Shown here: positions 13,501 to 26,341 of the stretch, in pieces
Layout: each line of letters opens with the position of its first letter
How positions within the stretch are numbered: position 1 is the first letter of the stretch
From: Thelephora terrestris
Lineage: Eukaryota; Basidiomycota; Agaricomycetes; Thelephorales; Thelephoraceae
Assembly (NCBI GenBank): GCA_015956445.1
Contig: WIUZ02000006.1
Coordinates: 2,351,001 to 2,415,000, forward strand
DNA: 64,000 nt
Reading direction: 5' to 3'
Made by a program: the position numbers and the translations under genes
The notes under the pieces: model-generated
The model's database searches: none
Seen by the model: the letters and a program-made list of their open reading frames with translations, nothing else
What the model was told of the DNA's origin: nothing

Positions 13501-15303
13501 CTCGTGGAGGACGAACACGTCTGTTGCATCGGCCAGCAGCGGGAGTCGGAAACCTTCTCTAATGCGGAGCTCTGGTCGACCAGTGATGAAGAACTTGACC
13601 TTTGGGATCTTAGCCACAAATTGGCCAAGGACAGATAGGATTGCGGAAGCGGGTTCGTTGTCTTTGCATTCGTCCAACGCGTCGATCACGATCACGGTCG
13701 ATATGGCGGATTTCGCGAGGGGTTGGACTATCAGTTTGTTCATCTGGCCATACAGGGACTCATAGGCGACTCCTGGATCCGACCGCACCAATGGGACGAA
13801 GATCGATCGAAAATCAGCATACGTGCGTGCAAGTTGGACAGCTAGGGTGGGTAAGATAAACTGGAGGTTGCTCCGGTCCTCGAAGTCCCGGGAGCAGAAG
13901 AAGGAGGCACCGAGCTGTCCGTCTGCAAATTTCTTCTCCGCGATCGTCTGAGCGATGGTGCTCTTCCCCGTTCCGGCGAGCCCATTCAACCAATAAACAG
14001 GTGGCTTGTGAAACTCTTGCGCCCAGAGTTCAATCTCGGCAAGAACATCTCTGCGGGTTCCTTTGAGACAACCATTACGGTTCCCATGTCGAAACTCGGC
14101 CTGTTGTGCGCAGTGGAAATTGTTTAGGGCCGTAGCTTCAGCTACAAAAACACATCAGACAACCGTCATTGGAATCACAGAAGCAGATGGTGTTCCAACC
14201 TGGATCCTGTTGAGAGGGGTTATTTCGTACATCAGACGTGAAAGATGACACTCACTATCTGTTTGAACCCTTGACCATCAATCGCCGACCGTCTTTCCAT
14301 CTATCCTCTGTGTTAACCCAGGCCAGTGCCAGATTATGAAACGAACCTGGTAGTGAAAGATTGCCTCTTCGAGATCTTCGAGAGGCCCGGACACATCTTT
14401 ATCGCCTTGAACGTGATGAGCAAGCTGCTGTAACTGGCTCTCATGCAACAATCGCAGCTGTCCCTCTATGGCTTTAAGCTTGCTAGAAGGAAGTTAGCAC
14501 TGAGCATAGAAGAGGAAATCCTGGCATACTGTATCAATTCACCCCTGCGCTTCAGCTCTGTTACATCATATGGACGTGTGGCAAAATGTGCATCTAGTGA
14601 AGTTACACGTGGGAGAATTCCTGCGATCTGGTTTCTAGCGGCGATGGTTCCCTACAAATGGGTGTTAACCAAGCGTTTCAAGTGGGGAAATTTCTACGAA
14701 CTTCACGATCTGTGTGGACGGCAGAGATGGCCCCTAGTAGGGCTTTGAGAGGACCGAATCCACTCTCTTTTGCAGCCTCGGTGGTAATCAAGGGAGCCTT
14801 ACGCACCCCCCTGCGGTCTTCTTCGGGAACTGACAGATGTTAGGGAATGCGAGCGATACAGCAATACGAACGCGTACTTTTTGATGCTACCCCTGCGTTG
14901 CCTTCTTTCCGTCTTGTGTGACTAATATTCTCCTCTAGAAGCAGATAGGAAAGAGATACGATGCACATAAACGTCGGCCGCAGTTGCGAGGATTGGAAGC
15001 ACTTACTTGTCAGTTGATCGCTGGGTTCAACATCGTCAATCGCAACGGCGATCGAGGTTCCTGGCACGGCTGCCTCACTCCCACTTTCGCCAAATACGAT
15101 CCGTGAGGGCCCAGGGTTGTTCTCATCTAAGATCGCAGCTGGATCAGCTCAAAACGTGATGTGTAGAGGTAGCTTCGCTCACCTTGAGGATCAGTGTCTA
15201 TTTCAGCTCGGAAGCGGAGCGGACTGACGGCGATGTGAGTCGGGATTCCCAACAAGAGGTTCGTGGGGGGTTTGGATCGTTTTTTAGATTTTCTTTTGAA
15301 CAT
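10525..15303 (-). CDS. NLR: NACHT NTPase with C-terminal WD40-like propeller
   Basis: STAND NTPase of the fungal NLR class, probably a cytosolic sensor of non-self or stress signals. Exon 1 starts MFKRKSKKRSKPP at ATG 15301-15303 (an upstream in-frame codon is GTG). N-terminal helical segments include FGPLKALLGAISAVHTDRE and SKLKAIEGQLRLLHESQLQ. The NACHT has Walker A VYWLNGLAGTGKSTIAQT, Walker B TVIVIDALDECKD, sensor-like KVKFFITGRPE, then a winged-helix region NPLSPSTIATLLGLDAEDVLP. A helical linker (HINKALEYACRSWYRHL) leads through an intron into a single 645-codon exon with repeated WD-like units (VAWSPCNRFIAI, LGFSPDGHTLTM, LVFSPEETLAALV). It ends DVVILEFFE. Frame is intact through all exons I could join. 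A paralogous pseudogene lies at 34.9-39.5 kb on the same strand. The ligand is unknown. Confidence 0.9.
11899..11963 (-). repeat. Three tandem ~22-bp units inside the NLR propeller
   Basis: Two 22-bp units of form gagatcRtgggtagcaataaag and a third 20-bp unit lie head to tail. In the protein they give FIATYDPLL followed by LPTISFIATHDLL. The paralogue at 36.2 kb has a single unit, so this copy has gained 42 bp (14 codons) in frame. Confidence 0.85.
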
Positions 15304-17390
15304 TGGATCATTCACATGAACGTGCGGGGGTGAGCCATCCGAGAACCGCGAGGCGAATGGCGTAATGGGCGCTTACGAGCACGGACCACTTGATCCGATA
15401 AATATTGGCTGGAATCCCAGCATCACTGGATTCGGACCAGGGGAGGGGGATGCGGGGCGAATTGAGGCTGTCATGGGGCTCGGCAGAATGCCCTCGGTGG
15501 AGGTCGTGTTTCGCGCGATCCAAGCGCATGAGTAAGCCAGAGGGTTGGACCTAGGCTGTAATCCAGCCTCGAATTCAGAGGCGGAGGAGAGACGGTTTGC
15601 GAGGGGACGGTACCTAGGGGGCGACGCCTCGGTTGGACCCCGTCGGCGTCGAGGTTAGCACTCTCCGATGTGATGTAAGCGCTTGGACGCATAGTATATA
15701 TACTGGAAACTCCAGCGGGTCTTCAACTGGAGGACTCCCCATTTGTGGTGCCGTGGCTGAGTTTCAGAATATATTTTGTCCCAAGTTGACCCTACTCCTC
15801 GAAGGCTCCGTTCATGCGGCAAAAACTCTCAGGCTCACGCCGGGACAGGGCAGCTCGATCTTGCGGTTGAGTCTCCTCTGATTGAGGGTGGATTTCAGCC
15901 GAGTCTGGTTCAACTTCATCTGGGCAGATGCGAATCTGACTCGTGATACAGATCCGACGTGTCCTCTACCTTCCAGTGGTCCCCCGCTAAAGGACGCAGG
16001 ATTCATTGTTGTGAGCTTGTGCCTTCTCCCACCCCACCTCACTTATCTCTCTCTTGGTCACTGCTTTTGCGACACTGGTGTGTGAGGCACCCGGCCAAAC
16101 ACGCCGCTCTCCAAAAGGCACAGGGCGTGGAATCCCTCTTCGGTGGTTGCACGCCCCGTTGAGTAATCGTTTCTCCCGGGAGACAACTGCAATGCTACTG
16201 TTAAGCCGAGACCGAACGGCGAGTCACTGAGGTGGCAGGGCCCCGCACCTCTTCCCAGGAACGAGATCCAGAGCTCCGCTGTATATATACCTGGGTGGCG
16301 TGAATTTTCGACACACGTACTCAGGCTAGTAAAGTCAGTGAAGTACATCTTTCTCTGCAGACGGAAACGATGAACTTGAATCAAGCTCGAGGGGAGACCG
16401 ACGAAGGCACTGGCGAAGGAGGAGAAACCGAACCCCAACTGGACCAACGTAAGGATGGAATCGTCACCAGCCTATGATCGATAAAAACCAAGTCCTCCTC
16501 CATAGGCTACTGCTACGGTCGCGGGGATGATGATGATCGAAAATTTCCCGCGCCAACTTCAACGAAAACCTCGTTGAATGAGGCCCTTGTCTGTGCCCAC
16601 CGCGTGGAAAATGTGTTCCCCGGCCGCAGAGCTGGTCAGACGGGAGACTGTTGCTTATTCTGGTGAGGGACTCGGCGTTTGGAATCCATACGGCTACCAC
16701 CTACAATTTACAATGGCATTAGGGCTTCACAATGGCGGTTGAGGCCAAGGGAACTTGTCCGCCGCTAGAGGCAGTGCATCCGTTGAACAAGCTTGAAGCC
16801 CCTTGCGCATCACCTCCACCGGGCCTGATGATTCTTTGGGAGGGGCGGTGAGTTACAGTACTCCAGGCAACACGAAGCAGTTGCTCAATATACGCTACAC
16901 CGCACGACTCCGCTCGAGCTGACGTGCCAGAGAGCTACTTATCTGGAGATGCTGTTTCAGATCCAAGAGGCATAGCCATGGCGTGAACGCTCGAAAGAAA
17001 CTGGGCGTTCTGACCTAGTCAATGCCAGCGTCAGCAAACCCAATGAGTTGCCGTGTGCATCTGCGCTGCTGTGGCTATCGCACAGCACCACTGAACGCCT
17101 GACCCACCACAGCGACCCGGAACCCGAGAAGATAAGGAAAGATAGCCTAAATATGATCTCGGACGATCGTCAACTGCCACCGCTGCTGCGTCGCGAATTC
17201 TCAAAAGGCCTCGCCTTTTTCTTCGGTAGCCCTTCAATTACGGATATCAAGAGCGTTTTTCGAAGGATTACCAAAACTTTATATAGCGATCCTAATCCGC
17301 CGCCGCCTACAAAAGTAGCCGCAGGGGGAGTGTGACCTTCCCATCCCCCCCAGCCGTTCTCTCCTAGTTGCCTTTAACGACTCCCAAGTC
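15304..17390. other. Intergenic region between NLR and membrane protein
   Basis: About 2.1 kb between divergent genes. Two isolated TATA-like runs (atagtatatatac near 15691 and gtatatatac at 16281) suggest promoters, but no open frame next to them resembles a protein. A stretch at about 16760-16880 is weakly similar to 22375-22490 (both contain ccgctagaggcagtgc, then ttgcgc..acctcca). Confidence 0.4.
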
Positions 17391-19224
17391 ATGAGATCAA
17401 CTGGCAGTGTCAAGTTGTTACTTTTCGTATCTTTCTTCTTCGTTTCCGTCTCCGCGTCGGACACCTTTACCCAATGCCTGGAAACTTTCAGGACCAATGG
17501 CAATGCCACAGGTGGAACAGACTTCTTCGGGAGACCCGTAAATGATTCCCGGGATGCTGTCGGCTTGACCTACGAGCAATGCATGGCATCGTGTGGCACT
17601 GGTCAAGAGTCATTCAGCTGGTCCGTCTTCTCCCAGCAGTTCTCTGCCTGGCTTCTGCCGTGGTTGGCTCTCGTCAGCCAACTGCCCTTCGGGGCGGAGA
17701 GCCGCATAGACAACCTTATTTCTGGTGAGTTTCCTCATGGTTTGAACCAGTTTGTTAGACCAGTTTCTTACTTATCATTATTTACCAGTGGCTCTTACCG
17801 TTGGTTCCCCTACTCTTGCGGCGTTCTCGCTCGTCATCACCGCCCTCAATACTCGCTGGGCAAACGATCGCTTCTCGGCCATCAAATACCCCAACCACGA
17901 GAACGCCGCGAAGGCCCTCATCTACCTCCAACAAGTCCCACTTCGCCTCACTACCCGCGACGGTCTACTCGCTTCCCTCATAATCATTCCCGAGAACGAT
18001 GATTGGTGGGACTGTCTCGTCGACCGACTGCAACAAACCTATACTTGGACGATCGCCGCAGCAACTTCTGTAGCATGGGTGATCATCGCCTTCATCTTCA
18101 CCATCGCGGATTCGGTGATGAATCTGGGAAACAACGTCAACTCCAGCGGTCAGGGAGCCGGAATTCTTTGGTTATGGCTTGTCCCCATGGTCGTCGGGTG
18201 GCTTTGGGTCCCAGTTTGCTCCTTCGAAAAGCTGAGGGCCGCGATCGACAAGGCCAACGAGATCGCGTTCGTCGCTACCCCTGAGGAACCCGCCCAGGCC
18301 AACTACGCCCCCGAGATCAACCCCCCAAGGCTTGCAAACGAAGTCTCCCACATGCAAGGGATTAGGATGCACAATAAGAAGGGGGTTTTCACCCAGGACG
18401 CCGCTAGGACTGCGCCAGTCTTCAACTACGCGAGGATCTGGGAGTGGCACTCGGCCGTCGAAATGATCGCCCAGGCCTTCGAGAGCGCGGACAGGATGGC
18501 GAAGAGACACACTCCCGTAAACTCCGGGAACGAATGGACATTTGCGGAAGAGAGACGGGTCACGCACCACCGTGACAATAGAATTGGGTCCCTCGGGCAG
18601 GTCCAGGCTTACTGCGGATTCGATGGCCCGGAAGACGAACGCACCCCACCCATGCCTTCTGGGGTGTGGAAGAGGATATTCGTCGCCTCCCTTTTCGCGC
18701 TGGGCTTACAGTGGTCTACCACCGCCTCAGCCGCTATCACCGTCCTTTTCACGCCTACCACTGGACTCGGGTGCCGCTCCGGCTCTTACATCCTCTACGG
18801 CATAGTGTCAACGATGATATGGTTGACATTGTTGCTATCGAGCTACCTTGCCCATCTCGCCAAATTGCATCATCACGACCGTGGCGATTCCTCAAGCTCT
18901 GGATTCGATTTCGCCAACCTCGCTGAAGGTCTTGCCACCTTCTTGCGACGGTTATCGACATTCGCCGCCGTTTGCAACACTCTTTGCATCATCCTCGCGT
19001 GTGTGTTCCAGTTCTCAGACGTTTTCAGCACCTGCTACTGCAACTCGAGTGTGTTGGGGAGGGGGGCTCAACACGCGTACAATGTCATAGCCCCCGGCTA
19101 TGACTATGACATCACAAGGGCAGCTTGGATTGGCGGTATCATCCTGGCCAGTGGTTACGCCGTTTTGTTTTTGTTTGCCCTTCACTTGATCCTCGAGCTC
19201 TCGAACGATATCATTAACAATTAG
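17391..19224 (+). CDS. Secreted-entry polytopic membrane protein, unknown family
   Basis: Begins with a clear signal peptide (SVKLLLFVSFFFVSVSASD) followed by a short lumenal segment with paired cysteines (QCLETF ... YEQCMASCG). One intron at 17725..17788 joins RIDNLIS to VALTVGSPTLAAFSL in frame. About eight hydrophobic helices follow, including TWTIAAATSVAWVIIAFIFT, GILWLWLVPMVVGWLWV, ILYGIVSTMIWLTLLL, STFAAVCNTLCIILACVF and AAWIGGIILASGYAVLFLF. A large soluble loop (about 150 residues, LRAAIDKANEIAF to MPSGVWKR) separates the halves. I do not recognise a transporter or receptor signature. The domain order suggests one of the lineage-specific basidiomycete membrane families. Stop TAG at 19222-19224. 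Confidence 0.8.
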
Positions 19225-19671
19225 TGGTATCAGCATCTGTCATTGTATCTTCTGTCGTGGACCTGTAATCACCCCCCGTATTCGTTTTTTTGTGGTTGTC
19301 TGTTCGTCTATGTATTTTTATCGTTAGCGTCTGCTATAATTAACACCGATAATCCACTTACTAGCAGTTGAAAGCAGTGCTTTTGAAGACACTCGTCGCG
19401 CGCACCTCGATTCGCTTCCGAAGTGATTGGATTCAGTTTCTCTGTTGGACGGCGTTTGTATCTTTCTCAGTTAAGCAATCCGTTGTTTCCGGGAAACGTG
19501 GTCCATCTGAATCGGGCACTTTAAAATAAGTACGGCGAATGGCAAGTGAATACATCTTCTATAAAGTGGAGGGGACGATTAGGCTGGAATCTGCGTCTAG
19601 AGTTTAGCTATATGCGTGCTGTGATTTGTGACAAAGGGCGGTGTACAGATAGATTGAAAACGGTCGCTGAA

Positions 19672-21451
19672 TCAAGATAACAAGATAGATATGCTGGTTA
19701 GTGCCGAGGAGGAGAAGAACATGAATACATCTAGAATCGGTCGGGGTCAGTTGGGTATCGCGTGCACGATCAATACCGCATCATCTTCTCACATTGTGCG
19801 AGTAAGAACGCCTAGGCCACATCACCATCAGACGAGCTCATGGGCGTGAATTGAAAACTCACCGAGAGGGTGTCCAAATCTCCATCTGAAGCGTACAGAG
19901 CCGATACGATGAGCTGTCTGTTAAACGCCGCAATCAGACCTTTCGCGCGCGACCGAGAGTAGGTGGGGTTAGATTCCCGTACGTGATGGATGTGGGAGTG
20001 CCGCTGAGGAACATAGCCACGAATATCTGTACCCTATTTTGTGGTGGAATGAAACCGCCTTTCACCATCGCCTGCACGGTGAACACGCCGATGATGGGTA
20101 ATAAAACCAACTTTGCTACACAAACATAAAGGATGGCTGCTATCGGCAGACGAGAGATCGGACGAGGAACTTTCATTCTCGCGAAGAATGAACCTAGAAG
20201 CACAAGAGAAAGCGGGATTGTGATAGACCCGACGAAGGCAGCTAATTGAGACGAAGTAAGATAGCGACGTGTGGCTGCGAAAGCGAGGGTTAGCTGACCG
20301 GTATCCATGACAAAGGCGAGAGGAGGTCTCCCGTCGGGTCCCTTCCAGGAGGGACCTCCCTGAGAGCTGACATCGACGAAGAGCGCTTTTAGAGGTTGAA
20401 CGAGAGCGATACAAAGCGAGCCAGCGATCACGAGGTTGATAGGCGCGAATACAAAAGACAGAGTCTGCATCAAGAATCGCAGGTTTGACGAGGATACGGC
20501 GACAGAAGGCGCATGGACCGGTAGGATAGTTGATCCCGGGTCAGGCTGAGATGAGACAGCTACTTGGACGGACGTCGATTTTTCTCCCTTTTCAATACTT
20601 GTGGGAGTGGTTGGCTCAGAAGGGTCGTCAGCCCCTTGCAGTGCTGAGGTAGAAGGCCGAAGAGGGGGCTTTCCAAGCAGATACCTGTGGACGAGACTTC
20701 CGATAGGTTTTTCGCTCCATGGCACTCGTCTTTGGGCTTCTTCACCTTGTGGGACACCAGGGGCGTAGTCCCAAGCGAGGGAACGAGCGAGGCCACAGAT
20801 CCAGAAGAAGATATTATAGACGACTATGAATATGCCGATGAACGAGACCCCCACTGTAGCCAAATGAGGTAAGGGAGAGATCGAAGCGAACGAGATGATT
20901 CAAAGGTCTCACAATTAGTGTCCGTTGGAGGATTGAAAGGCGGCTGTTGAGTCACGGGAACAATGACGGCGGCGGCTGATTCATTGACGTGTACGGTGTT
21001 AGCTGTGGGAATGTACTGGATCGTGAGAGATAAGATTACGTACGGAGATTGCCCCAGTTCCCCAAACAACAGGCGACGACTATGCCCTGCCAGAAGTTAC
21101 GCGGCACGTAGCAGACTTCACGGATGATGAGGCCAAAGAAAAGACCGAGGATAGCGTAAATCAGGGCGATCAAGAAGGTAGGCCAGATGGCGGAGACGTT
21201 ATCCTTGGTAAACGCGGGGACGATGCTGGAAAAAATGAGAGGGGGGAGGGAGAGGTTGATGGCGATTTGAGAGGCACCCCTGGTCGCGACTTGTGGAAAG
21301 AGATCTTTGCGAGCGAAGTAGTAGCCCACGAACATGGTTATGAAGCTGAAAACATAGTTCAGCGTGAGATTGGAGGGTAGCGGTGACGAACGGGCCACAT
21401 TTTAACCAAAGGGATTACGCCTGAAAAGATAAGGAAGGCCGCGGAGGCCAT
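19672..21451 (-). CDS. Auxin efflux carrier (PIN-like) family transporter
   Basis: Membrane transport protein of the PIN-like/Ecm3 family, with five N-terminal helices, a central hydrophilic loop and five C-terminal helices. By-eye splicing gives MASAAFLIFSGVIPLVK joined to IFITMFVGYYFARKDLFP. Family features follow: ATRGASQIAINLSLPPLIFS, PRNFWQGIVVACCLGNWGNLP, LVLLGSFFARMKVPRPISR and FLSGTPTSIT. Two further introns near the end restore QLIVSALYASDGDLDTLS and AFLLAQYVFMFFSSSALTS, the expected last helix. TGA at 19672-19674. The long exon alone would end prematurely at 19934. The start at 21449-21451 depends on a 53-nt intron (gtggcccg...ttttcag). Substrate is unknown; yeast relatives are intracellular membrane proteins. 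Confidence 0.87.
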
Positions 21452-23413
21452 GATGAAGGAGTGCGGTTAGAATCCGCATCTGTCGCGTAGTCGGACGACG
21501 GGGCTCAAGGACGTTGGGCGCTTCCGGATTCATCGGACTTGTAGGACTGCAGAAAATCGGTCATGAGGTCTGATCCAAAATCACAGAATTTGGGTCCGGA
21601 CTCACGCCCTCCAGACAATCGTGCGTCTTTGGCAGAGCGACATGTAATAATCCGTCGTGATACAGATTCTTGGCCTCAGGGGAACATGGCTTGTTCTTAT
21701 ACTGCTGTGAGCGCGGCATCGGCCCTGTTCTCCGTCGTTATGTTGGACAAAGGTCGGGTGTTACCGGTGCAGCCCTAACCTAAAGCCATTCCTCTGTGTT
21801 CCCCTTAGGATCTCGTTAAACGCACGAACGATAATCCGTCACGGGGGCGTGTAGGCAAAACATACGAGAGGCGGCCGAGCCAACTCCAAGGCTGGTCCGG
21901 ATCACGCACACAGTGTTCCTCGAAAGAGTCCGATTGGTCCGGACTTTCACCACACATTTTTGCCTAAAAATGGTGTTTGATCCGGAGAAAATCATATGTA
22001 CCTGCCCGAATTTCTAGCCCAAATTTAGTCCGAATTTTGCACCGTATCTTCCACTCAGTTCTTAGTCGGACGAAAAGATGAACAAGCGCCGACATTGTGT
22101 CAGGACAGACAAACACGAGAGGGCAAACCGCACCTCTCGAGGCACTGGTTCGAGCAATTGCGCCTTACCACCTACACCGCTATCGGAATGTGAAACATAG
22201 CCGTTTGTGTTTCCGTACAACGAGTTAGCGACAAAGCGCCGCAACATTCCAGATGATCGCCAGAAGGGGGCGGAGATTCCCGCGTTGGGTGATTGAGCGC
22301 TTAAACGCAACAGGAAAGTGCATTCCTCGATCCATATTCGGTCGGGCAGAAGACTCGGTTGAAAAGCCAGACCACCGCTAGAGGCAGTGCGAACATCAAC
22401 CCAGCGGCTTGCGCGTTACCTCCATCGAGACTGGCGATTTCCTGGGGACAACGACATGGCTCGATTGGGGCAAGTTGTTGCAGTATTCCAAAAAACACAC
22501 GGCTGCCAGGTTGACGGCGTGTACGTCAAAGTGTGCTATATCTATCTGGCATTCGTTTCAACCGGCCATCCATTCAGACTCTCCCCGAAGCGCGAGTGAC
22601 CGGGACCATAGGACTCCACCGACGCACTGTTGCTGTGAGTCTCTCTTTCTAGTTTGGTGTTCAAGTAACGAAGTGGCGTACTTTACGCAGTCGGGCGTGA
22701 CGAAACGTGACAAGCAACCCTCAAAGTAGCAGTAGGAATCCCTGTTTGGTTCCCCACCCTGTCAATTGCGGTAAAATTTAGAGACGACGGACCCGGGATC
22801 CCCGGTGTTCGTTGACTCGTTGCTCTCTAAAATCACTTACATACGACGCTGCGGAGACATCCGGCCTGGGCATGTGCATGAATCACTATCTCTCCGCCGC
22901 TTCCTCTTCAACCAACCCGATAGGGCTCTCTGGTTCGTGGAAGTGGGTTAGATGCCATACAGACAGCGAGGAAATATAACGGTGGAAGTCAGATCTCAAA
23001 CCATCGGCACAGGTCCTTCGTGATATGGTAAATTCACAGGAACTATTTCCCGGTTCGAGGTATCATCGATGTCATCTCCAGGTCACACTCGGTCACCTTC
23101 ATGTGATACGAACCATACCATCGACCCCCCCTACCTTCAAGACCGGTAACGATGTCGCTCCATTGCTCGACAGACAGGGGGACGTTAGACGATACGTAGA
23201 ATGAAATAGAGGCGAGTGGCCTCTTCTGGTTGGCACAGCCTTGACGCCCGGTAAAAAGTGGCAGCGACACCCGTCGGTTTTTAGCGACCTGGGTTGATTT
23301 CTAAGCGCCGATCTCCCAGGGTCGACCAGTGTCAAAAAATGAGACTTTCCGTTTACATCTGGCGATTTTCATGTGTATATCATCGAATAATATCATAATT
23401 ATACATGAAATTG

Positions 23414-23565
23414 TCGACTCTTGTCGATTACTGGTGACCAGGGGAGACAACAGTCGACTCGTGTCGACACGATTCACATAAATCTGACATTCAATATTTG
23501 CGGTATATTGATCTGGGGCGACTCAAGGCGATCTGGGGAGATTCCCATCGATTCACGGCGATTAC
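23414..23565. repeat. Four degenerate copies of a CGAYTC-nn-GKCGAY motif
   Basis: tcgactcttgtcgatt (23414), tcgactcgtgtcgaca (23454), gcgactcaaggcgatc (23518) and tcgattcacggcgatt (23548) share a 16-bp pattern within 150 bp. No gene adjoins it. Confidence 0.55.
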
Positions 23566-25799
23566 TAAAAATCATATGATGGGACGACACAACATAATGC
23601 TACAGGTAACACAATTCCCCTATGGGATCTCTCATTTCCGTGTTAGGTCTCCACAGAAAGCTCGTTCTGGGTGCTATTGAGCCTGCGGATTTCTGTGGGT
23701 CGGCTGCAAGCATGTTAGCAATGGCACGTATTGCAAGGCAGCAGCAGCGTGACTTACTATGTGTGTGATCTCAGCCTACGTGTCAAAAAAAGTGAGATAA
23801 GATAAAATGTGGAACGTCAATCCTTCTGTCAACATTTCTGGACTCCCTCCACCAAGCTCGCTTTTGGCGGATAAACAATTGAGGTGGTGGCAGGGTCATC
23901 ATAAGGTAGCTGGAGGGAATTTGCAGAGGGCGAGAGCTGGGGAGGAGGGGGGCATGGCGGCGGTCGACGATGTCAAAGTGGTTGAGGCAGAAGAGGAGTT
24001 GAGGGAGGGGATCGACATTGGTTCACTTTATGTGTGAGGATCGCGATGACGCACTGTATGCATGTTCCCGAAGACTCAAAAACCCAATTATCCACGTCAA
24101 CTTGCTTCCAAAACAGGTATTGTGGCTGGACTCGAATCAAGCCCATAGGTGAGGAAAACGTAGTTTAGATAGGGGAGGTACAGGGAAAGGTACTAATATT
24201 ATCGCAGTAGGCACAAACATGCTCAGTTGCTCAACATGATGGACTTACGTGGGCGTACCAATAGTCTCTTGGACTTAGAAAAAAAAATTCGGTTGCATCA
24301 CTCCGGGAATATGAGAATATCCGTGATAATTAGAAAATACTACGCGAAAATACATGTTCGAATACGATAAAATAGCGCTCAAATCGTTGGGTGTCTTTGA
24401 GGATCGCGAGGAGTCAATCTCATCGACCAGGATCGCTACCGGTCACTGCCGGTCAACGAATTTCTTACCGGGCTTGACGACTGACCTTGGATACACAGCG
24501 CCTTTCCCTCTGAACGCGTCCAATCGTTCGGCGGCCTTTCTGCGGGTTCATCTAGCGTCCATTATGAACTCGAACCGAACGCTTCCAAACTCCGCAATGT
24601 GCGGTGCTTGACGGAAGCTGCTTATCTCGAATTTCATCAACGGCGGGCGAGTCCTCGCTCAATTATGTCACGAAGAATTGCCAAATGCTGGACACTGCCA
24701 CCACAAACATATAAAAGTGGCAGCCTGGGCAGGGTGGCCCTCTCACTCCTCTCTCTCCCTCGTCGATGTTCAGGTCATGAAATTACCAAGGACTTTGATC
24801 GCATAGAGTCGCAGTGAGCCTGGAACCATAATGCACGGCCGCTAACACGTCCCGCCGAAGCACTACGCCCCTTTCTGGATGGGCGTCTTGTGGAGTTCTG
24901 CCTGAGAAGGTTTCATGAGAAGGAGCTGGTTTCCTCTCTTGGGACGACTCTGAGACCTTTATTGGGCTGTACGCTGTCGAGTTTCGAATGGCCTTTCTGA
25001 TGCAAGATCCGTCATTTGGCTTCGACAGAAACCCCAGCGCTTAACAGATTGAGAAAGGGGGGGTGAGGTTCAATGCGCCCTTGGGACCCTGACCCTTGCT
25101 GTCACATTCGGTGATAATTGAACTCAGGCGAGTTACCTTATAAGCGAGTGCTTCTCACCCTTAAAAATCTGAAACATCATCTACAATTAGCAAGGTTACT
25201 TCCTGGCGCTAGTAAGTCTGGGTGGGTGAGTGAATTTCCGTTCTCGTGTTTCAAAGGAACCATCTCCCAAATCGGGCCTTCTCGCAGCTGAGCTAACGCT
25301 CTCTGCGACGCGAAAATGGGCCGAACATCGGCCTGGCAACGCGATCCTACTCTGGACACTCGGGTTTGAACAGCGCCCCACGGTGAGAGAAGATCGCGAT
25401 TGCCCAGACGATTGTGGAGTGAACGTGTCCGTAATCGGTGCTCCCTTCGTTTTTTTTTCTCCCCGAGACTTTTTAGTTCATTTTCACCTGCCAAGGCCCG
25501 TACAACTCGCGCGAAGTGCAAGTGCTTGCTGCTGAATTTCGATCGATCTGTCTTCTAGCCGCCGCGATCGGATCTAAAGGACCCTCCCCCTCCGTCCTGT
25601 GGCTCCGTGTCAGTGACGCAAAAATCGGTCGTTTTAGTCTCTGTACGCGAAATCCGTATCGTCCACAGCTATATCGAGATGCTCGGCGAAGAGTGTTGTT
25701 CCCTGAAAGAGTAAATAGGTGTCTTCGACCATAGAACCTGGCACTGACAGCACCACGGCTCGCAGTCGTACTACAGAGCCCATCAAACACTGGGACGGT

Positions 25800-26002
25800 G
25801 GTTGTGGAGTTCTGTGGCGAAACACTTTCTGGTCGTTGATAACAGCGGTGCAAGCCAGCTGTGCTCGTAACAAACGTGTTGATCATGTAACGGCGGTGTC
25901 TTCGTCGAAGCGGATCATTCCAGAGATAGTGCACAAAACCACGTACGGGTACTGGTGGGGACTGGTGAGGCGCTCGACGCAAAGTTTGAATATGTTTGCG
26001 AG
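25800..26002. repeat. Dispersed repeat, copy A
   Basis: 25800-25830 (tgtggagttctgtgg, aaacactttctg) matches 30527-30556 with a few differences. 25831-25850 and 25929-26002 (tggtcgttgataa; cgctcgacgcaaagtttgaa) match 33982-34042. Read on the minus strand, part gives LLANIFKLCVERL, which could be a remnant of an F-box-like gene; that reading is tentative. Confidence 0.5.
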
Positions 26003-26320
26003 GAGGTGAGGGGGGGACTGTGCGGGCCAGTCGTTCTTGGGTAGATAACTCGGGACTCGTTGGTGAACACCAAAATACTCGGGGTTCGTTGGATCAACAG
26101 GTGATCTACAGTTGGTAGTAACTAATAACGTTGGATAAAATACTACATACTTGCCAATGGGTGGTTCATTTCTCACCAGCCATTGGCAAAAAGTGCGTCC
26201 AAACAACTCCAGAAACTCTTACCCGTTCCGCCTGCACAGTAATCCATTACATGGTCCGTGTGTACGACCCAACCCCGACCGCCGGGGTCTTAGCCGAACA
26301 CTCGGCGGGATCGTCGATCA

Positions 26321-26341
26321 TTTTTTTTTTTTTTTTTTTTT
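26321..26341. repeat. T21 homopolymer tract
   Basis: 21 consecutive T on the plus strand, that is a poly(A) on the minus strand, consistent with the 3' end of a minus-strand retroposed sequence. Confidence 0.8.

Noticed and set aside
15691-16290. TATA boxes as evidence of an extra gene between the NLR and membrane protein
   Set aside because: No credible coding sequence lies downstream of either in either direction.
16058-16447. 129-codon minus-strand frame
   Set aside because: Low-information composition and no family similarity; it lies in a repeat-bearing intergenic region.
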